Shown here in pieces: positions 9,231 to 17,514 of a DNA stretch of 64,000 bases. This stretch comes from Bacteroidia bacterium (GTDB lineage Bacteria; Bacteroidota; Bacteroidia; J057): positions 1-64,000 of the forward strand of contig JAUIGE010000001.1 of NCBI GenBank assembly GCA_030430205.1, read 5' to 3'. A program made the position numbers and the translations under genes. Every line of letters starts with the position of its first letter. Position 1 is the first letter of the stretch. Under the pieces are notes generated by a model. The model ran no database searches, was not told the DNA's origin, and worked only from the letters and a program-made list of their open reading frames with translations.

Positions 9231-10375
9231 AAAATTCTTGTTTTTGCGATTAAACCTTGCTTTAACTGTTGAGTGATATATGCTTGTTGTTCGAGGGATA
9301 GTTCTGTATGCATGGGCAGGCTGATGACCTGCTCTGTCAATGCCTCTGAAAGAGACAAGTCTCCTTGTTTGTACCCAAACTTGAGGTAGGCCCTTTGCAA
9401 GTGGCATGCCACAGGATAATAAACCATGGAAGGAATATTTTTTTCGCGCAAAAATGCTTGCAAAGCATCTCTTTCCTGCCTTCCTGATTTTACTTTGAGG
9501 GTATATTGATGAAAAACGTGTCGGGAAAAATCTGCCTTGACAGGCAGCTGCACCTCCTCCACATCAGCTAGCAGCTGATCATAGCGCGCTGCCGCCGCCC
9601 TACGGGCGTCATTATAAGCATCGAGATGCTTCAGCTTGACTCCCAATACCGCTGCCTGGATAGCGTCCAGGCGGCTGTTGACTCCGATGGACTCATGGTA
9701 ATACTTTTGGGTACTGCCATGATTGCAGATCATGAGCAGCTTCTCTGCCAGGGCCGCATTGCGGGTGAAGATCGCCCCCCCATCGCCAAAGGCTCCCAGG
9801 TTTTTGCTGGGATAAAAAGATGTACAGCCGATGTCACCGATGGTGCCTGCCATCATACTATGCCCATTGGGAAAGCGGTAGCTTTCACCTATCGCCTGGG
9901 CGGTGTCTTCAATCACATAGAGCCCGTTTTTGCGGGCGATATCCATGATAGGCGCCATATCGGCGGTCTGGCCAAAGAGATGTACCGGCACGATGACTTT
10001 CGTGCGGGGGCTGATCGCAGCTTCCAGCTGCGAGGGGTCCATATTGAAGGTATGTGGATCTACTTCCACAAAGACGGGCTTCAGGTGAAGCAGGGCAATC
10101 GCCTCAACGGTGGCGATATAGGTAAAGGAAGGGGTGATGACTTCATCACCGGGCTGCAAGTCCAGCGCCATCAGCGCTATTTGCAAGGCATCTGTGCCAT
10201 TGGCACAGGGGATGACATGCGGCACATCGAGATACCGCTGCAGATCATCTGCAAAGCGGCGGACCACAGGTCCATTGATATATTGGCCAGAGCGAACCAC
10301 CTCCAATACCGCCTCATCCACTTCCTGCTGGATGTGTTTGTATGGGGTGATGGTGTCTACCATGTGGATGTTCAT
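9227..10375 (-). CDS. DegT/DnrJ/EryC1/StrS-family sugar aminotransferase
   Basis: A 382-residue PLP-dependent aminotransferase acting on keto-sugar nucleotides. It shows GTDALQIALMAL, PSFTYIAT, EDTAQAIG and the PLP lysine motif FYPSKNLGAFGDGG. The next gene upstream is a WbpD-like N-acyltransferase, so the pair probably builds a 3-acetamido-type sugar, as WbpE/WbpD do. The partner oxidoreductase (WbpB-like) is absent here. The start at 10375 (MNIHMVDT) is preferred over the track start at 10447, whose leader is encoded by a low-complexity repeat. It is coupled to ugd by an ATGA overlap. Confidence 0.85.
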   Translation of the reverse strand: MNIHMVDTITPYKHIQQEVDEAVLEVVRSGQYINGPVVRRFADDLQRYLDVPHVIPCANGTDALQIALMALDLQPGDEVITPSFTYIATVEAIALLHLKPVFVEVDPHTFNMDPSQLEAAISPRTKVIVPVHLFGQTADMAPIMDIARKNGLYVIEDTAQAIGESYRFPNGHSMMAGTIGDIGCTSFYPSKNLGAFGDGGAIFTRNAALAEKLLMICNHGSTQKYYHESIGVNSRLDAIQAAVLGVKLKHLDAYNDARRAAAARYDQLLADVEEVQLPVKADFSRHVFHQYTLKVKSGRQERDALQAFLREKNIPSMVYYPVACHLQRAYLKFGYKQGDLSLSEALTEQVISLPMHTELSLEQQAYITQQLKQGLIAKTRIL

Positions 10376-10422
10376 AGAATCGTTCTTTCGTTTTTTGTTT
10401 TTGTAAATCATTACCCACGGTC

Positions 10423-11004
10423 CTACTCCCCGTCTCGCCTCTCGCATCTCGCATCTCTCAAAAGATACTTTTGGTTCGACTCCGGACAGATGGCTTCGCC
10501 CTGTGCATCGAATGCCAGGCGATGGCCGTATTCACTGACCCAGCCAGCTTGCCTGGCCGGCACGCCCTGCATCAGGGCGTAGGCTTTCACGTCTTTGGTC
10601 ACGACCGCGCCAGCGGCGATCAGGCAATGATGCCCCAATCGGATGCCACAGCGAATGGTCGCATTCGCTCCAATGGTCGCTCCTTTCTCTATATACGTTT
10701 TCTCGTATTGTCCCCGGCGCTGGATGGCGCTGCGGGGATTGCGGATATTGGTAAATACAGCTGATGGACCAATAAACACGTCGTCTTCACAAATAACGCC
10801 ATCATAGAGAGACACATTGTTTTGCACCTTAACGTTATTTCCCAACTGAACGCCACTGGCCACAAAAACATTTTGCCCCAAATTGCACTTTTCGCCCAGC
10901 TTACATCCTGCCATCAAATGACAGAAATGCCATATTTTCGTACCATTTCCTATACTTACCGGATGGTCTATGATCGCTGTTTCGTGTGTGAAATATGGTG
11001 CCAA
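10423..11004 (-). CDS. Left-handed beta-helix N-acyltransferase (WbpD-like)
   Basis: A protein of about 193 residues made of hexapeptide repeats (ISIGNGTKIWHFCHL, LGEKCNLGQNVFVASGV, IGANATIRCGIRLG, GVPARQAG), typical of UDP-2-acetamido-3-amino sugar N-acetyltransferases. The frame reaches a TTG at 11043, but that codon lies within the promoter -7 element. A TTG at 11004 gives the usual short N-terminus before FTHETAIIDHP and a ~30-base leader, so I chose it. The last ~10 residues (LRDARCERRDGE) are encoded by a GAGATGCGAGAGGCGAGA-type repeat, so the natural C-terminus was probably extended by repeat insertion. Confidence 0.8.
   Translation of the reverse strand: MAPYFTHETAIIDHPVSIGNGTKIWHFCHLMAGCKLGEKCNLGQNVFVASGVQLGNNVKVQNNVSLYDGVICEDDVFIGPSAVFTNIRNPRSAIQRRGQYEKTYIEKGATIGANATIRCGIRLGHHCLIAAGAVVTKDVKAYALMQGVPARQAGWVSEYGHRLAFDAQGEAICPESNQKYLLRDARCERRDGE
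10429..10459. repeat. Low-complexity GCGAGATGCGAGAGG tract
   Basis: The forward sequence reads CGTCTCGCCTCTCGCATCTCGCATCTC-like, the complement of GAGATGCGAGATGCGAGAGGCGAGACG. It resembles the tract at 21480-21535 and overlaps the 3' end of the acyltransferase gene. Confidence 0.7.
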
Positions 11005-11040
11005 GTTGCTTGCAATTGTGGGCCGGGGTATTACTTTCGG

Positions 11041-11071
11041 CAAAAGTAACTAACCCCTTAACAAGCTACAA
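11041..11071 (-). promoter_or_regulatory. Promoter of the nucleotide-sugar cluster
   Basis: On the minus strand TTG (11071-11069) is followed after exactly 20 bases by TACTTTTG (11048-11041). This matches the Bacteroidota housekeeping promoter TTG-N19-21-TAnnTTTG. The predicted start of transcription is near 11035, and the whole 10423-to-5357 gene series reads in this direction. Confidence 0.7.
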
Positions 11072-11089
11072 CTTCTAATTTTTATTTCT

Positions 11090-11358
11090 GTACAGGACAA
11101 TTTTTCAGGAAAGTCCCCCAAAGTCCCGAAGGGACGCCATATTCAGCATGGGGCGAAGCCCCATGAAGGTAAACGCCTCCAATGGAAGTCCTGAAAGGAC
11201 GGCATATCTTAGGAAGCCATAGCTAATATATCGCCCTTTCAGGGCTTTAAGACCTGGTGTGAATCGAATAATCGGGCTTTGCCCGATCGTAGTATATAGC
11301 GTCCCTTCAGGACTTTGAGGATGTTTATTATTCATGACTTTCATTTTTTGTCCTGTAC
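11090..11358. mobile_element. 269-bp MITE-like element with 11-bp terminal inverted repeats
   Basis: The ends GTACAGGACAA (11090-11100) and TTGTCCTGTAC (11348-11358) are perfect inverted repeats. Inside are several short stem-loops: GTCCCGAAGGGAC, GGGGCGAAGCCCC, GTCCTGAAAGGAC, GCCCTTTCAGGGC, CGGGCTTTGCCCG and GTCCCTTCAGGAC. No transposase is encoded; a 79-residue minus-strand frame across it is repeat translation. It fills the gap between the sugar cluster and the peptide transporter. Confidence 0.7.
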
Positions 11359-11386
11359 TAACAATTTTTATACACAGCAGATTTTC

Positions 11387-12937
11387 CTACCTAATCCCAA
11401 CCATCAGCCGCTTAATCCCTGGCGAAAGAACTACCGCAAATAGGCCCACTGCCATCGTCAGTACGCCAAAAGCGGCATAAACCGAAACATAGGAGTACAG
11501 TTGCTGGAAGCTTTCTCCCATGCCTGCGATGCCTTCTGGCGATAGGCCCGTGATGACCTCAACCATCTGCCCGATAAGTCCCTCTGAGAAAGGATTGCTT
11601 TCTCCTTCACCCAGAGTGGTGAGCTGTGCTACTTTGCCTGCAAAAAAATGGCCGTAGAAAGAGGAAGAAAACCATACACCCATGATAAAGGCGATGTATT
11701 TGGTGGGCGAAAGCTCTGTCATTTTGGATAAGCCGATGGGTGAAAGGAACATCTCCCCTACGGTGAGCACAAAGTAACCTGCAATCAGGTAAAACATGGG
11801 CGTTTTTGCCAGGGCGTCGCGCTCCTGCGCAGAAAGGGCAAAAATCACAAAACCTGCGCCCAGCAGCAGCAAGCCGATCCCAAATTTTACAGCGGAATTA
11901 GGGTTGATATTTCGCTGGCTAAGAAAGCCCCACAGCATGGAAAAAGGAATCGCCAAAGCGATGATAAAGGTAGAGTTGATGCTGTTGGTTTGGGCGGCGT
12001 TGAGGCCGATGAGGCGGACGTTGCGGTCCGCAAAAAGCGTCAGAGAGCTGCCCGCCTGTTCAAAAATCGCCCAAAACAAGGTCGCAAGAGCCGTAAAATA
12101 AATGATAACCAACAAGCGCTTTTTCTCTACCGCTTCACTTGTAAAATAAATAAAGACCATCATCGCGGTGAGCCCCAGGGAGGCGATGCCGATCAAATAG
12201 TGTTCGTATTGGTAAAAATAAACCAGGAGCCCAAAAAGTGGAACAGCCAGGACGGAAAGCACGGTAATTAGCTGCCCCTTATGCAACCCCCATGTGGTGG
12301 CGAAGTATTGGCTAGGATTGGGGATTCTGCCTTTTTCTCCGAAGACATCTTTATTCGTGCCCCGATAAAACACAAAAAGCCCCGCAAGCATGCCTATGCC
12401 TGCCAGCATAAAGCCATAATGCCACCCAAAAGACTCGGCAAACCAGGCGCAAAGCAAGGGCGCCACAGCTCCACCGATATTGATCCCCATATAAAAAATG
12501 GTGAAACCGGCGTCCCGCCGCTTGTCTTTCTCCGCATAGAGCGCCCCCACAAAAGAGGAAATATTGGGTTTAAAAAAACCATTACCTACTATGATCAGCG
12601 CCAGCGATCCATAAAAAAACAAGGGTGTCTCTATGGTCAGAAAAAAATGGCCCAGGGCCATCAGCACGCCCCCCAACATGATCGCTTTTCGATAGCCCAA
12701 AATCCGGTCTGCGATCAGCCCCCCAAAAGTCGGTGTGATATACACCAGGGACATATAAGCCGCATAGATGCCATAAGACATCTCGTCTTCAAACATGAGT
12801 TGCCGGGTCATATACAGGACCAGCAGCGCGCGCATTCCATAGAAGGAAAAGCGCTCCCACATTTCTGCAAAAAAGAGGTAAAAAAGGCCTTTAGGGTGGC
12901 CCAAAAGGCTGACTTGAGAAGATTGATCTTGTACCAT
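11387..12937 (-). CDS. POT-family peptide:proton symporter
   Basis: A ~516-residue major facilitator with about 14 hydrophobic segments. The proton-coupling signature ExxERFxxY is present near the N-terminus (EMWERFSFYGMRALL), as is the family motif YMGINIGGAVAPLL. The C-terminal half contains ELSPTKYIAFIMGVWF, also typical of POT/PTR transporters. It probably takes up di- and tripeptides across the inner membrane. The track start at 12946 is a TTG; the ATG at 12937 (MVQDQSSQ) is a better start. Confidence 0.9.
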   Translation of the reverse strand: MVQDQSSQVSLLGHPKGLFYLFFAEMWERFSFYGMRALLVLYMTRQLMFEDEMSYGIYAAYMSLVYITPTFGGLIADRILGYRKAIMLGGVLMALGHFFLTIETPLFFYGSLALIIVGNGFFKPNISSFVGALYAEKDKRRDAGFTIFYMGINIGGAVAPLLCAWFAESFGWHYGFMLAGIGMLAGLFVFYRGTNKDVFGEKGRIPNPSQYFATTWGLHKGQLITVLSVLAVPLFGLLVYFYQYEHYLIGIASLGLTAMMVFIYFTSEAVEKKRLLVIIYFTALATLFWAIFEQAGSSLTLFADRNVRLIGLNAAQTNSINSTFIIALAIPFSMLWGFLSQRNINPNSAVKFGIGLLLLGAGFVIFALSAQERDALAKTPMFYLIAGYFVLTVGEMFLSPIGLSKMTELSPTKYIAFIMGVWFSSSFYGHFFAGKVAQLTTLGEGESNPFSEGLIGQMVEVITGLSPEGIAGMGESFQQLYSYVSVYAAFGVLTMAVGLFAVVLSPGIKRLMVGIR

Positions 12938-13056
12938 AATGCTCAAAATTTTGATTTACAGCAAGCTGGGGATGCTGCTGTTCAAGTCTGAGCTTTGTGT
13001 GCAGAAATCGTTAATTATCCTTCTTTGTGTGGGATTGTGAGGGGAGTAACAATTTG

Positions 13057-14199
13057 TTACAAGCCCTGCCCCATCCTCCGGTAAATCGCCTCCGCGCCCT
13101 GCGCGAACTCCTCCAGCAGGCGCTGGTCGATGGTGATATTTTCCGGGATCATCCGGAGGCGGTATCGGCCTTCGCCGATGAAGGTGAAGAGGTCCCGGCG
13201 GTCGAGCTTTTGCTCGGCTTCGAGAGCGAGGATTTCATTGATGTTGTCGATGATGCGGCTGAGGTAGGTCTGGCTTTTGATCTCGCCGGCTGCGCCGATT
13301 TCGATACTCTGATCGAGGCCTTCGCCGTACTTGCGGCGTGCAGCCAGCTTGAGCAGGTTTTTGTATTGGGTGGTTTTGGAACCAAAATCTATGTGCTGGT
13401 TGAGGATGTCTTTTGAAGGGATATTCAGCTTCACCAGGGACCAGTCCATAAACTGGATTGTCATTTCCTGAGGGCGCGGCATGCTCGCCAGCCGGATCAC
13501 CCAACTGGTCGCCAGGACCAGAAAGACGGCGATCAGCGAGGTTTTTGCAATGATTTTGATGAGTTCATTGGTAAAATCATTGCGCAGGCCGATAAACACC
13601 TCGGAGAGTTGGGAGCCAAACATCAGCAATAGCGCCAGCACAGAGATGACAGCGACCAGCTGTAAGCCCCCGCGGCTGAAGGTGCGGTAAAGGGAAAGTG
13701 CCAATAAGTAGGAAAGGAAAGCGGAGAGCAAAAAATCGGGCAGGGTGCCCCATTGGATGCCGTAGATTTCGTCATTCCCCCCAAAAACCAACAAAATGAC
13801 AATCGAAATGAGCATCACACCCACAATGATCAGGATGATACGAAAAATGTTTTTGGGGTTATTGTAGATAAAAGCAGGGCCGTGATAAAAATAAAAAAGG
13901 GCGAGAAGCAGAAAAAGGTTGTTGAAAGTAGAGAGGAGGTTAAACCCTATTTTAAAAATAAGGCTTCCCTCCCACCCAAAAGCCGCCCCCATATAGGACC
14001 AGATGCCCGAAAGCACCCACACAAACATGGCAAGGCTAAGGTGAAGTAGCCCCTTGTCAACCCGCTTTTGTGACTCATCTTCTTCCAATATGTGGCGAAA
14101 TCGCTTGCGGATATTGTACCAAATGGCCAACAACAGCATGCCCCCTATCAAAGAAATGAAGATGTGAGCGAGTATATGAAAACGGGCTACTTCAGTCAT
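13057..14199 (-). CDS. Seven-helix membrane protein with cytoplasmic C-terminal domain, unknown function
   Basis: I do not recognise this 380-residue protein. About seven transmembrane segments occupy residues 8-245 (FISLIGGMLLLAIWY, FNNLFLLLALFYFY, IILIIVGVMLISIVILLVF, others). A soluble domain of about 135 residues follows (MTIQFMDWSLVKLNIPSKDIL ... RRDLFTFIGEGRYRLRMIPENITID). The layout resembles a 7TM sensor with an output domain, but I see no kinase, cyclase or phosphatase motif. It lies 3 bases after the DUF1761-like gene, implying an operon. Confidence 0.6.
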   Translation of the reverse strand: MTEVARFHILAHIFISLIGGMLLLAIWYNIRKRFRHILEEDESQKRVDKGLLHLSLAMFVWVLSGIWSYMGAAFGWEGSLIFKIGFNLLSTFNNLFLLLALFYFYHGPAFIYNNPKNIFRIILIIVGVMLISIVILLVFGGNDEIYGIQWGTLPDFLLSAFLSYLLALSLYRTFSRGGLQLVAVISVLALLLMFGSQLSEVFIGLRNDFTNELIKIIAKTSLIAVFLVLATSWVIRLASMPRPQEMTIQFMDWSLVKLNIPSKDILNQHIDFGSKTTQYKNLLKLAARRKYGEGLDQSIEIGAAGEIKSQTYLSRIIDNINEILALEAEQKLDRRDLFTFIGEGRYRLRMIPENITIDQRLLEEFAQGAEAIYRRMGQGL

Positions 14200-14202
14200 A
14201 TT

Positions 14203-14619
14203 TTATTGCCAGGCACCTAAGATGGCTCCCATGATTGCAAGAAACAGGATTTGGTATAACGCGTCAATCGCCCATAGCTTAAAGGACTTGCGCTGGTAGA
14301 GCAAATTGATCGCAATGGAAGTTCCTACAAAAAACACCCCGACATAGAGTCCGTGCATCATGCCAGACATCCAGTCTATCTCATTTTCACCATGTCCATT
14401 GACCAACATCGCCATACCCAGAGCCATGATAAACATCATGACAAAGCTCGTCCCAAAAGTGACGGCCATATTGCCTTCTTTGAGGTATTCATCTGTAAAG
14501 CCCAGCTCTTTTTGCCAGCTTTTGCCAAAAAGTACTCCGCTATACCAGAGAGCTCCCAGGCCAAAACTGGCTATAGCAGCTACCAAAACCGCCAAATAAT
14601 TAATACTTGAAAAATCCAT
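14203..14619 (-). CDS. DUF1761-like small membrane protein
   Basis: A 138-residue protein with four hydrophobic helices. The N-terminus (NYLAVLVAAIASFGLGALWYSGVLFGKSWQKELG) and the later LYVGVFFVGTSIAINLLYQRKSFKLWAIDALYQ match the DUF1761 family pattern, including the GALWYS and GxxW motifs. The function is not established. It immediately precedes the seven-helix protein (3-base gap). Confidence 0.75.
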   Translation of the reverse strand: MDFSSINYLAVLVAAIASFGLGALWYSGVLFGKSWQKELGFTDEYLKEGNMAVTFGTSFVMMFIMALGMAMLVNGHGENEIDWMSGMMHGLYVGVFFVGTSIAINLLYQRKSFKLWAIDALYQILFLAIMGAILGAWQ

Positions 14620-14743
14620 TGTATGTGAATTAAGGGTTAATGATAGGCGTTTTCGACGACGATGAAGCTATCTTCATGGGGATAAGATAGGTATTTTGTC
14701 GAAAAAAATCAGCAGCCTGGGCCTTAATTCTGGATTTTGCCTT

Positions 14744-15502
14744 TTAGTCAGCAGGCCATTTTTTCAGGAGCTTTTCAGCTTCTTTCTGATAGGGATGGGT
14801 GTCAGATTTCGCTATGCGTGATAGGGCTGATTGGAGCGCAGGTGCATCATAGTCGCCTTTTTTCAGCTCTGTCAGGATGTTGTACCATTCTCCCTGAAAA
14901 GCATAGGAAGTATTGTCAAGAGCGTGAAAGGATTGTTGGGCTTTTTCAAAAACGCCTGTCTGCAAGGCCGCAATGCCCTCATAGAGGGCAAGCACGGGTA
15001 TATCTGGATTGGCACCTGCCAATTCTTCCAGCAGAGGCAGAGCCTCTGTATATTTTTGCTGATTGTACAGGCCCATGGCCTGGTTGGCTTTTTGCTGATC
15101 GAATGTGCCATCTCCCCCACCCATCAGGGTGATTTCATCAGGATAGGGCTGAAAAGCCTGCTGAAAGGGATCACCGGCATCGCCAAAAGGCTTGAAAACA
15201 AAAATAAAGGTCAGAAGCAGTACTACTGCAGCCGCCATGACCAGGCTGACAGCCGGGCTAAATAGCTTCCTTACTGTCGTATTCTGGACTTTGTTTTCTG
15301 CCTGAATCTGGCTTTCCCAGCTCTGCAGCTTCGCCTCAAAAGCGTCTTCTCCAGCCAGCTCTATGCCGGCGATGATATCTCTATATGCTTCGACTTCCTG
15401 TCGCAGGTGCTCGTCCTGCTGCATAGCTGCTTCAAAAGCGGCTTTTTCCGCTTCGGGCATCTCGCCGGTCAGGTATTGTTCTATTTGTGATAAAGTCTCC
15501 AT
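14744..15502 (-). CDS. Anti-sigma-like membrane protein with periplasmic TPR region
   Basis: A 252-residue protein. Residues 1-45 (IEQYLTGEMPEAEKAAFEAAM) resemble the cytoplasmic N-terminus of Bacteroidota anti-sigma proteins. One transmembrane helix lies near 82-105 (AVSLVMAAAVVLLLTFIFVF), followed by a periplasmic part with tetratricopeptide-like repeats (NQAMGLYNQQKYTEALPLLEEL; ALYEGIAALQTGVFEKAQQSF). It starts 25 bases after the ECF sigma gene, so it probably holds that sigma factor inactive until an envelope signal arrives. The regulatory role is inferred from context. Confidence 0.7.
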   Translation of the reverse strand: METLSQIEQYLTGEMPEAEKAAFEAAMQQDEHLRQEVEAYRDIIAGIELAGEDAFEAKLQSWESQIQAENKVQNTTVRKLFSPAVSLVMAAAVVLLLTFIFVFKPFGDAGDPFQQAFQPYPDEITLMGGGDGTFDQQKANQAMGLYNQQKYTEALPLLEELAGANPDIPVLALYEGIAALQTGVFEKAQQSFHALDNTSYAFQGEWYNILTELKKGDYDAPALQSALSRIAKSDTHPYQKEAEKLLKKWPAD

Positions 15503-15527
15503 TTTGCGTTAGCTTGCTTTCTCGTGT

Positions 15528-16115
15528 TTACATAAAGTCATCCATACTGTAGCCTTTTTCATCTACCATATCCCGCAAACGCTTGAGGCATTCATACTTT
15601 TTTTTCTTGGCCACCTTGTCGTTTTTGTACTCCATTTCTTCAGCTATAGCTTCCATGGAGAACTTGCGGAAATAATACAATATCAGGATCTGACGGCATG
15701 TTTCACCGAGTTGAGCGAGCAATTTGGCAGCGGATTGCTGCCGGTGATTTCGACTCTCTTTATCGATATAATCTGTATCCAGCGCAGCCGTATCGGGCAA
15801 TTGGTCCAGGCTTACACCTGCTTTGGCTCGCCGCCGGAAATGTTCCAGAAACAAACGTTTTCCTATCCCCAACAAATAGGTCTCCAGTGAGCTGCTCATC
15901 TCTGTGAGTTTACCATCCCTGACATTAAAATAAAGAACCGTAAAGGCCTTTTGAAAAACTTCGATCACTTCATCCTCTGTACAGTCATAATTTTTTACGC
16001 CCCATCGGATAAAAGCGGGTCTTGTCTGCTTGTACCAATTGTTCAAGCTACGCTCATCGCCGCGTTTGATGTCCTCCAGGAGTGACTGTGCTTCGGTAAA
16101 AGATCTTTTGTCCAT
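15528..16115 (-). CDS. ECF-type RNA polymerase sigma factor
   Basis: A 195-residue sigma-70 family protein with region 2 (DEVIEVFQKAFTVLYFNVRDG ... SLETYLLGIGKRLFLEHFRRR) and region 4 (GETCRQILILYYFRKFSMEAIAEEMEYKNDKVAKKKKYECLKRLRD), in which the usual HTH is present. It belongs to the group often paired with a TPR-bearing anti-sigma gene, which follows directly. It lies 38 bases after ribH on the same strand. Confidence 0.87.
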   Translation of the reverse strand: MDKRSFTEAQSLLEDIKRGDERSLNNWYKQTRPAFIRWGVKNYDCTEDEVIEVFQKAFTVLYFNVRDGKLTEMSSSLETYLLGIGKRLFLEHFRRRAKAGVSLDQLPDTAALDTDYIDKESRNHRQQSAAKLLAQLGETCRQILILYYFRKFSMEAIAEEMEYKNDKVAKKKKYECLKRLRDMVDEKGYSMDDFM

Positions 16116-16153
16116 TGATGGTATGGGAAAGGAAAAGGTAACTGAAAGAGGTT

Positions 16154-16648
16154 TTACCCCTTGTTTTTTAAATCTATCAGCTCCAGCAAGGCTACAGCGG
16201 CCTCGATGCCTTTGTTGCCATATTTGCCGCCTGCGCGGTCGAGTGCTTGTTGCTGGGTATCTGGTGTGAGTACACCAAATATGACGGGTTTTTGAGCATC
16301 CAGCGCTACCCGCATGATGCCTTGTGCCACTGCCTGGCAGATAAACTCAAAGTGGCGGGTCTCGCCTTGTATCACGCATCCCAGTGCGATGACGCCATCC
16401 AGTTTGGCATCTTGCTCCAACAGGCACTGGGCACCCCAGGGGAGCTCGTAAGAGCCAGGCACATCAGCCCGGACAATATTTTCGGCGGTTACTCCCGCCT
16501 GTAATAATGAAACGGAGGCGCCCTCGAAGAGTGCCTCCGTTATTTCTGGATTCCATTTACTCACGACAAGGGCTACCCGACTTTGGCTGTGATCTTGATT
16601 TCCCCTGTATTGAATAGCGGAAAGGTCGTGACCTACAGCTTCACTCAT
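16154..16648 (-). CDS. ribH: 6,7-dimethyl-8-ribityllumazine synthase
   Basis: A 164-residue enzyme of riboflavin synthesis that condenses the ribityl-aminopyrimidine with 3,4-dihydroxy-2-butanone 4-phosphate. Signatures are VSKWNPEITEALFEGA, VPGSYELPWGAQ, LGCVIQGETRHFEF (substrate and catalytic His region) and FGVLTPDTQQQALDRAGGKYGNKG. Its ATG overlaps the stop of the preceding TPR gene by 4 bases (ATGA). Confidence 0.95.
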   Translation of the reverse strand: MSEAVGHDLSAIQYRGNQDHSQSRVALVVSKWNPEITEALFEGASVSLLQAGVTAENIVRADVPGSYELPWGAQCLLEQDAKLDGVIALGCVIQGETRHFEFICQAVAQGIMRVALDAQKPVIFGVLTPDTQQQALDRAGGKYGNKGIEAAVALLELIDLKNKG

Positions 16649-17358
16649 GGTGATACCCGTGCGATGTATTTGTCAATGTTGACAGCTTCGGTACTGCCGG
16701 CATAGTCTTCTTTGATCTCTTTGTAGAGGCTCAATGCTTTGCTGGTATTACCCATCATCTCATAGTTCATTGCCGCATGAAACAGGGCAAAAGGCGTGAT
16801 TTGCTTGTTGGAAGAGAGCGTATAAGCTGCGCTTTCAAAAGCATCCGCAGCACTGCTGTGGTCAGCAGCCTCTTCATAAGCACATCCTAAAGCTACTTTT
16901 ACAGCCAATGAAAATGCATTGGAGCCGGTGCTCACATCTTCAAGCATATTGATAGCTTCGGTAGCATTGCCCGTTTTGAGGTAAGAAACGCCTGCGTAGT
17001 ACTTCGCCATATTGGCTTCGTCAGTACCATCATAATCAGCGATTACATCAAGAAGACCTGGGAAAGCTCCCGTGCTGTCACCTTCCAATGCTTGTGCATA
17101 ATTACCACCCTCAAATTCATATACCGCATTGAAAGCAGCTTCACCCGCTTTAACGTTTTTTGAATCCTGAAAATAGCGCCAGACAAAGCCGCCAATAATG
17201 AGCAACAAAATAATGGCAACTCCGGCAAAAAGGAAGTTGCGGTATTTAGAAACAAAGTCACTGATCGACTCAGGACCAGACACTTCTTCATATTCCAGCC
17301 CTTTCTCGTCTGCTATTTCTGCCTCGTGAGCTTTCAGTTTCTTTCCAATCTTTTCCAT
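16645..17358 (-). CDS. Membrane-anchored tetratricopeptide protein upstream of ribH
   Basis: About 237 residues from the ATG at 17358; the extension to 17409 is unlikely. An N-terminal charged segment (MEKIGKKLKAHEAEIADEKG) precedes one transmembrane helix near 45-65 (FLFAGVAIILLLIIGGFVW). A TPR-rich periplasmic part follows (AKYYAGVSYLKTGNATEAINML; FALFHAAMNYEMMGNTSKALSLYKEI). The shape resembles YfgM-type TPR proteins that assist envelope biogenesis, but the role here is unknown. It is translationally coupled to ribH. Confidence 0.75.
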   Translation of the reverse strand: MEKIGKKLKAHEAEIADEKGLEYEEVSGPESISDFVSKYRNFLFAGVAIILLLIIGGFVWRYFQDSKNVKAGEAAFNAVYEFEGGNYAQALEGDSTGAFPGLLDVIADYDGTDEANMAKYYAGVSYLKTGNATEAINMLEDVSTGSNAFSLAVKVALGCAYEEAADHSSAADAFESAAYTLSSNKQITPFALFHAAMNYEMMGNTSKALSLYKEIKEDYAGSTEAVNIDKYIARVSP

Positions 17359-17439
17359 AGACTTATTTATCCTAAAAAATTTGAGACTGCAAAAAAAGTA
17401 AAACCTCACCTAAGAAAAAAGCTAAACTTTAATAAATTA

Positions 17440-17513
17440 GAGAATTCGAAGATTTGAAGATGAGAGGATAAGCTGTAGTTTTTCATTCTCCCATCCTCAA
17501 ATCCTCTCATCTA
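17440..17513. repeat. Low-complexity GAAGATTTGAAGATGAGAGGAT tract with inverted arms
   Basis: The gap between the TPR gene and the amidase stop contains GAATTCGAAGATTTGAAGATGAGAGG-like sequence. GATGAGAGGAT on one side is the inverted complement of ATCCTCTCATC on the other. A related tract follows the lipoprotein gene at 36092-36130. It could act as a weak hairpin; I see no gene. Confidence 0.6.
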
Positions 17514-17514
17514 C

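Noticed and set aside
9227-10447. Aminotransferase frame starting at 10447
   Set aside because: The N-terminal extension (MREARRGVGPW) comes from low-complexity DNA; ATG 10375 fits the family.
9626-10582. 318-residue plus-strand frame opposite the aminotransferase
   Set aside because: The minus-strand gene has clear aminotransferase motifs, so this long frame is its shadow.
11105-11344. 79-residue minus-strand frame in the MITE-like element
   Set aside because: It spans internal stem-loops and lacks coding features; it is repeat translation.
13027-13416. 129-residue plus-strand frame opposite the seven-helix protein
   Set aside because: It is an antisense shadow of G/C-rich coding DNA with no recognisable features.
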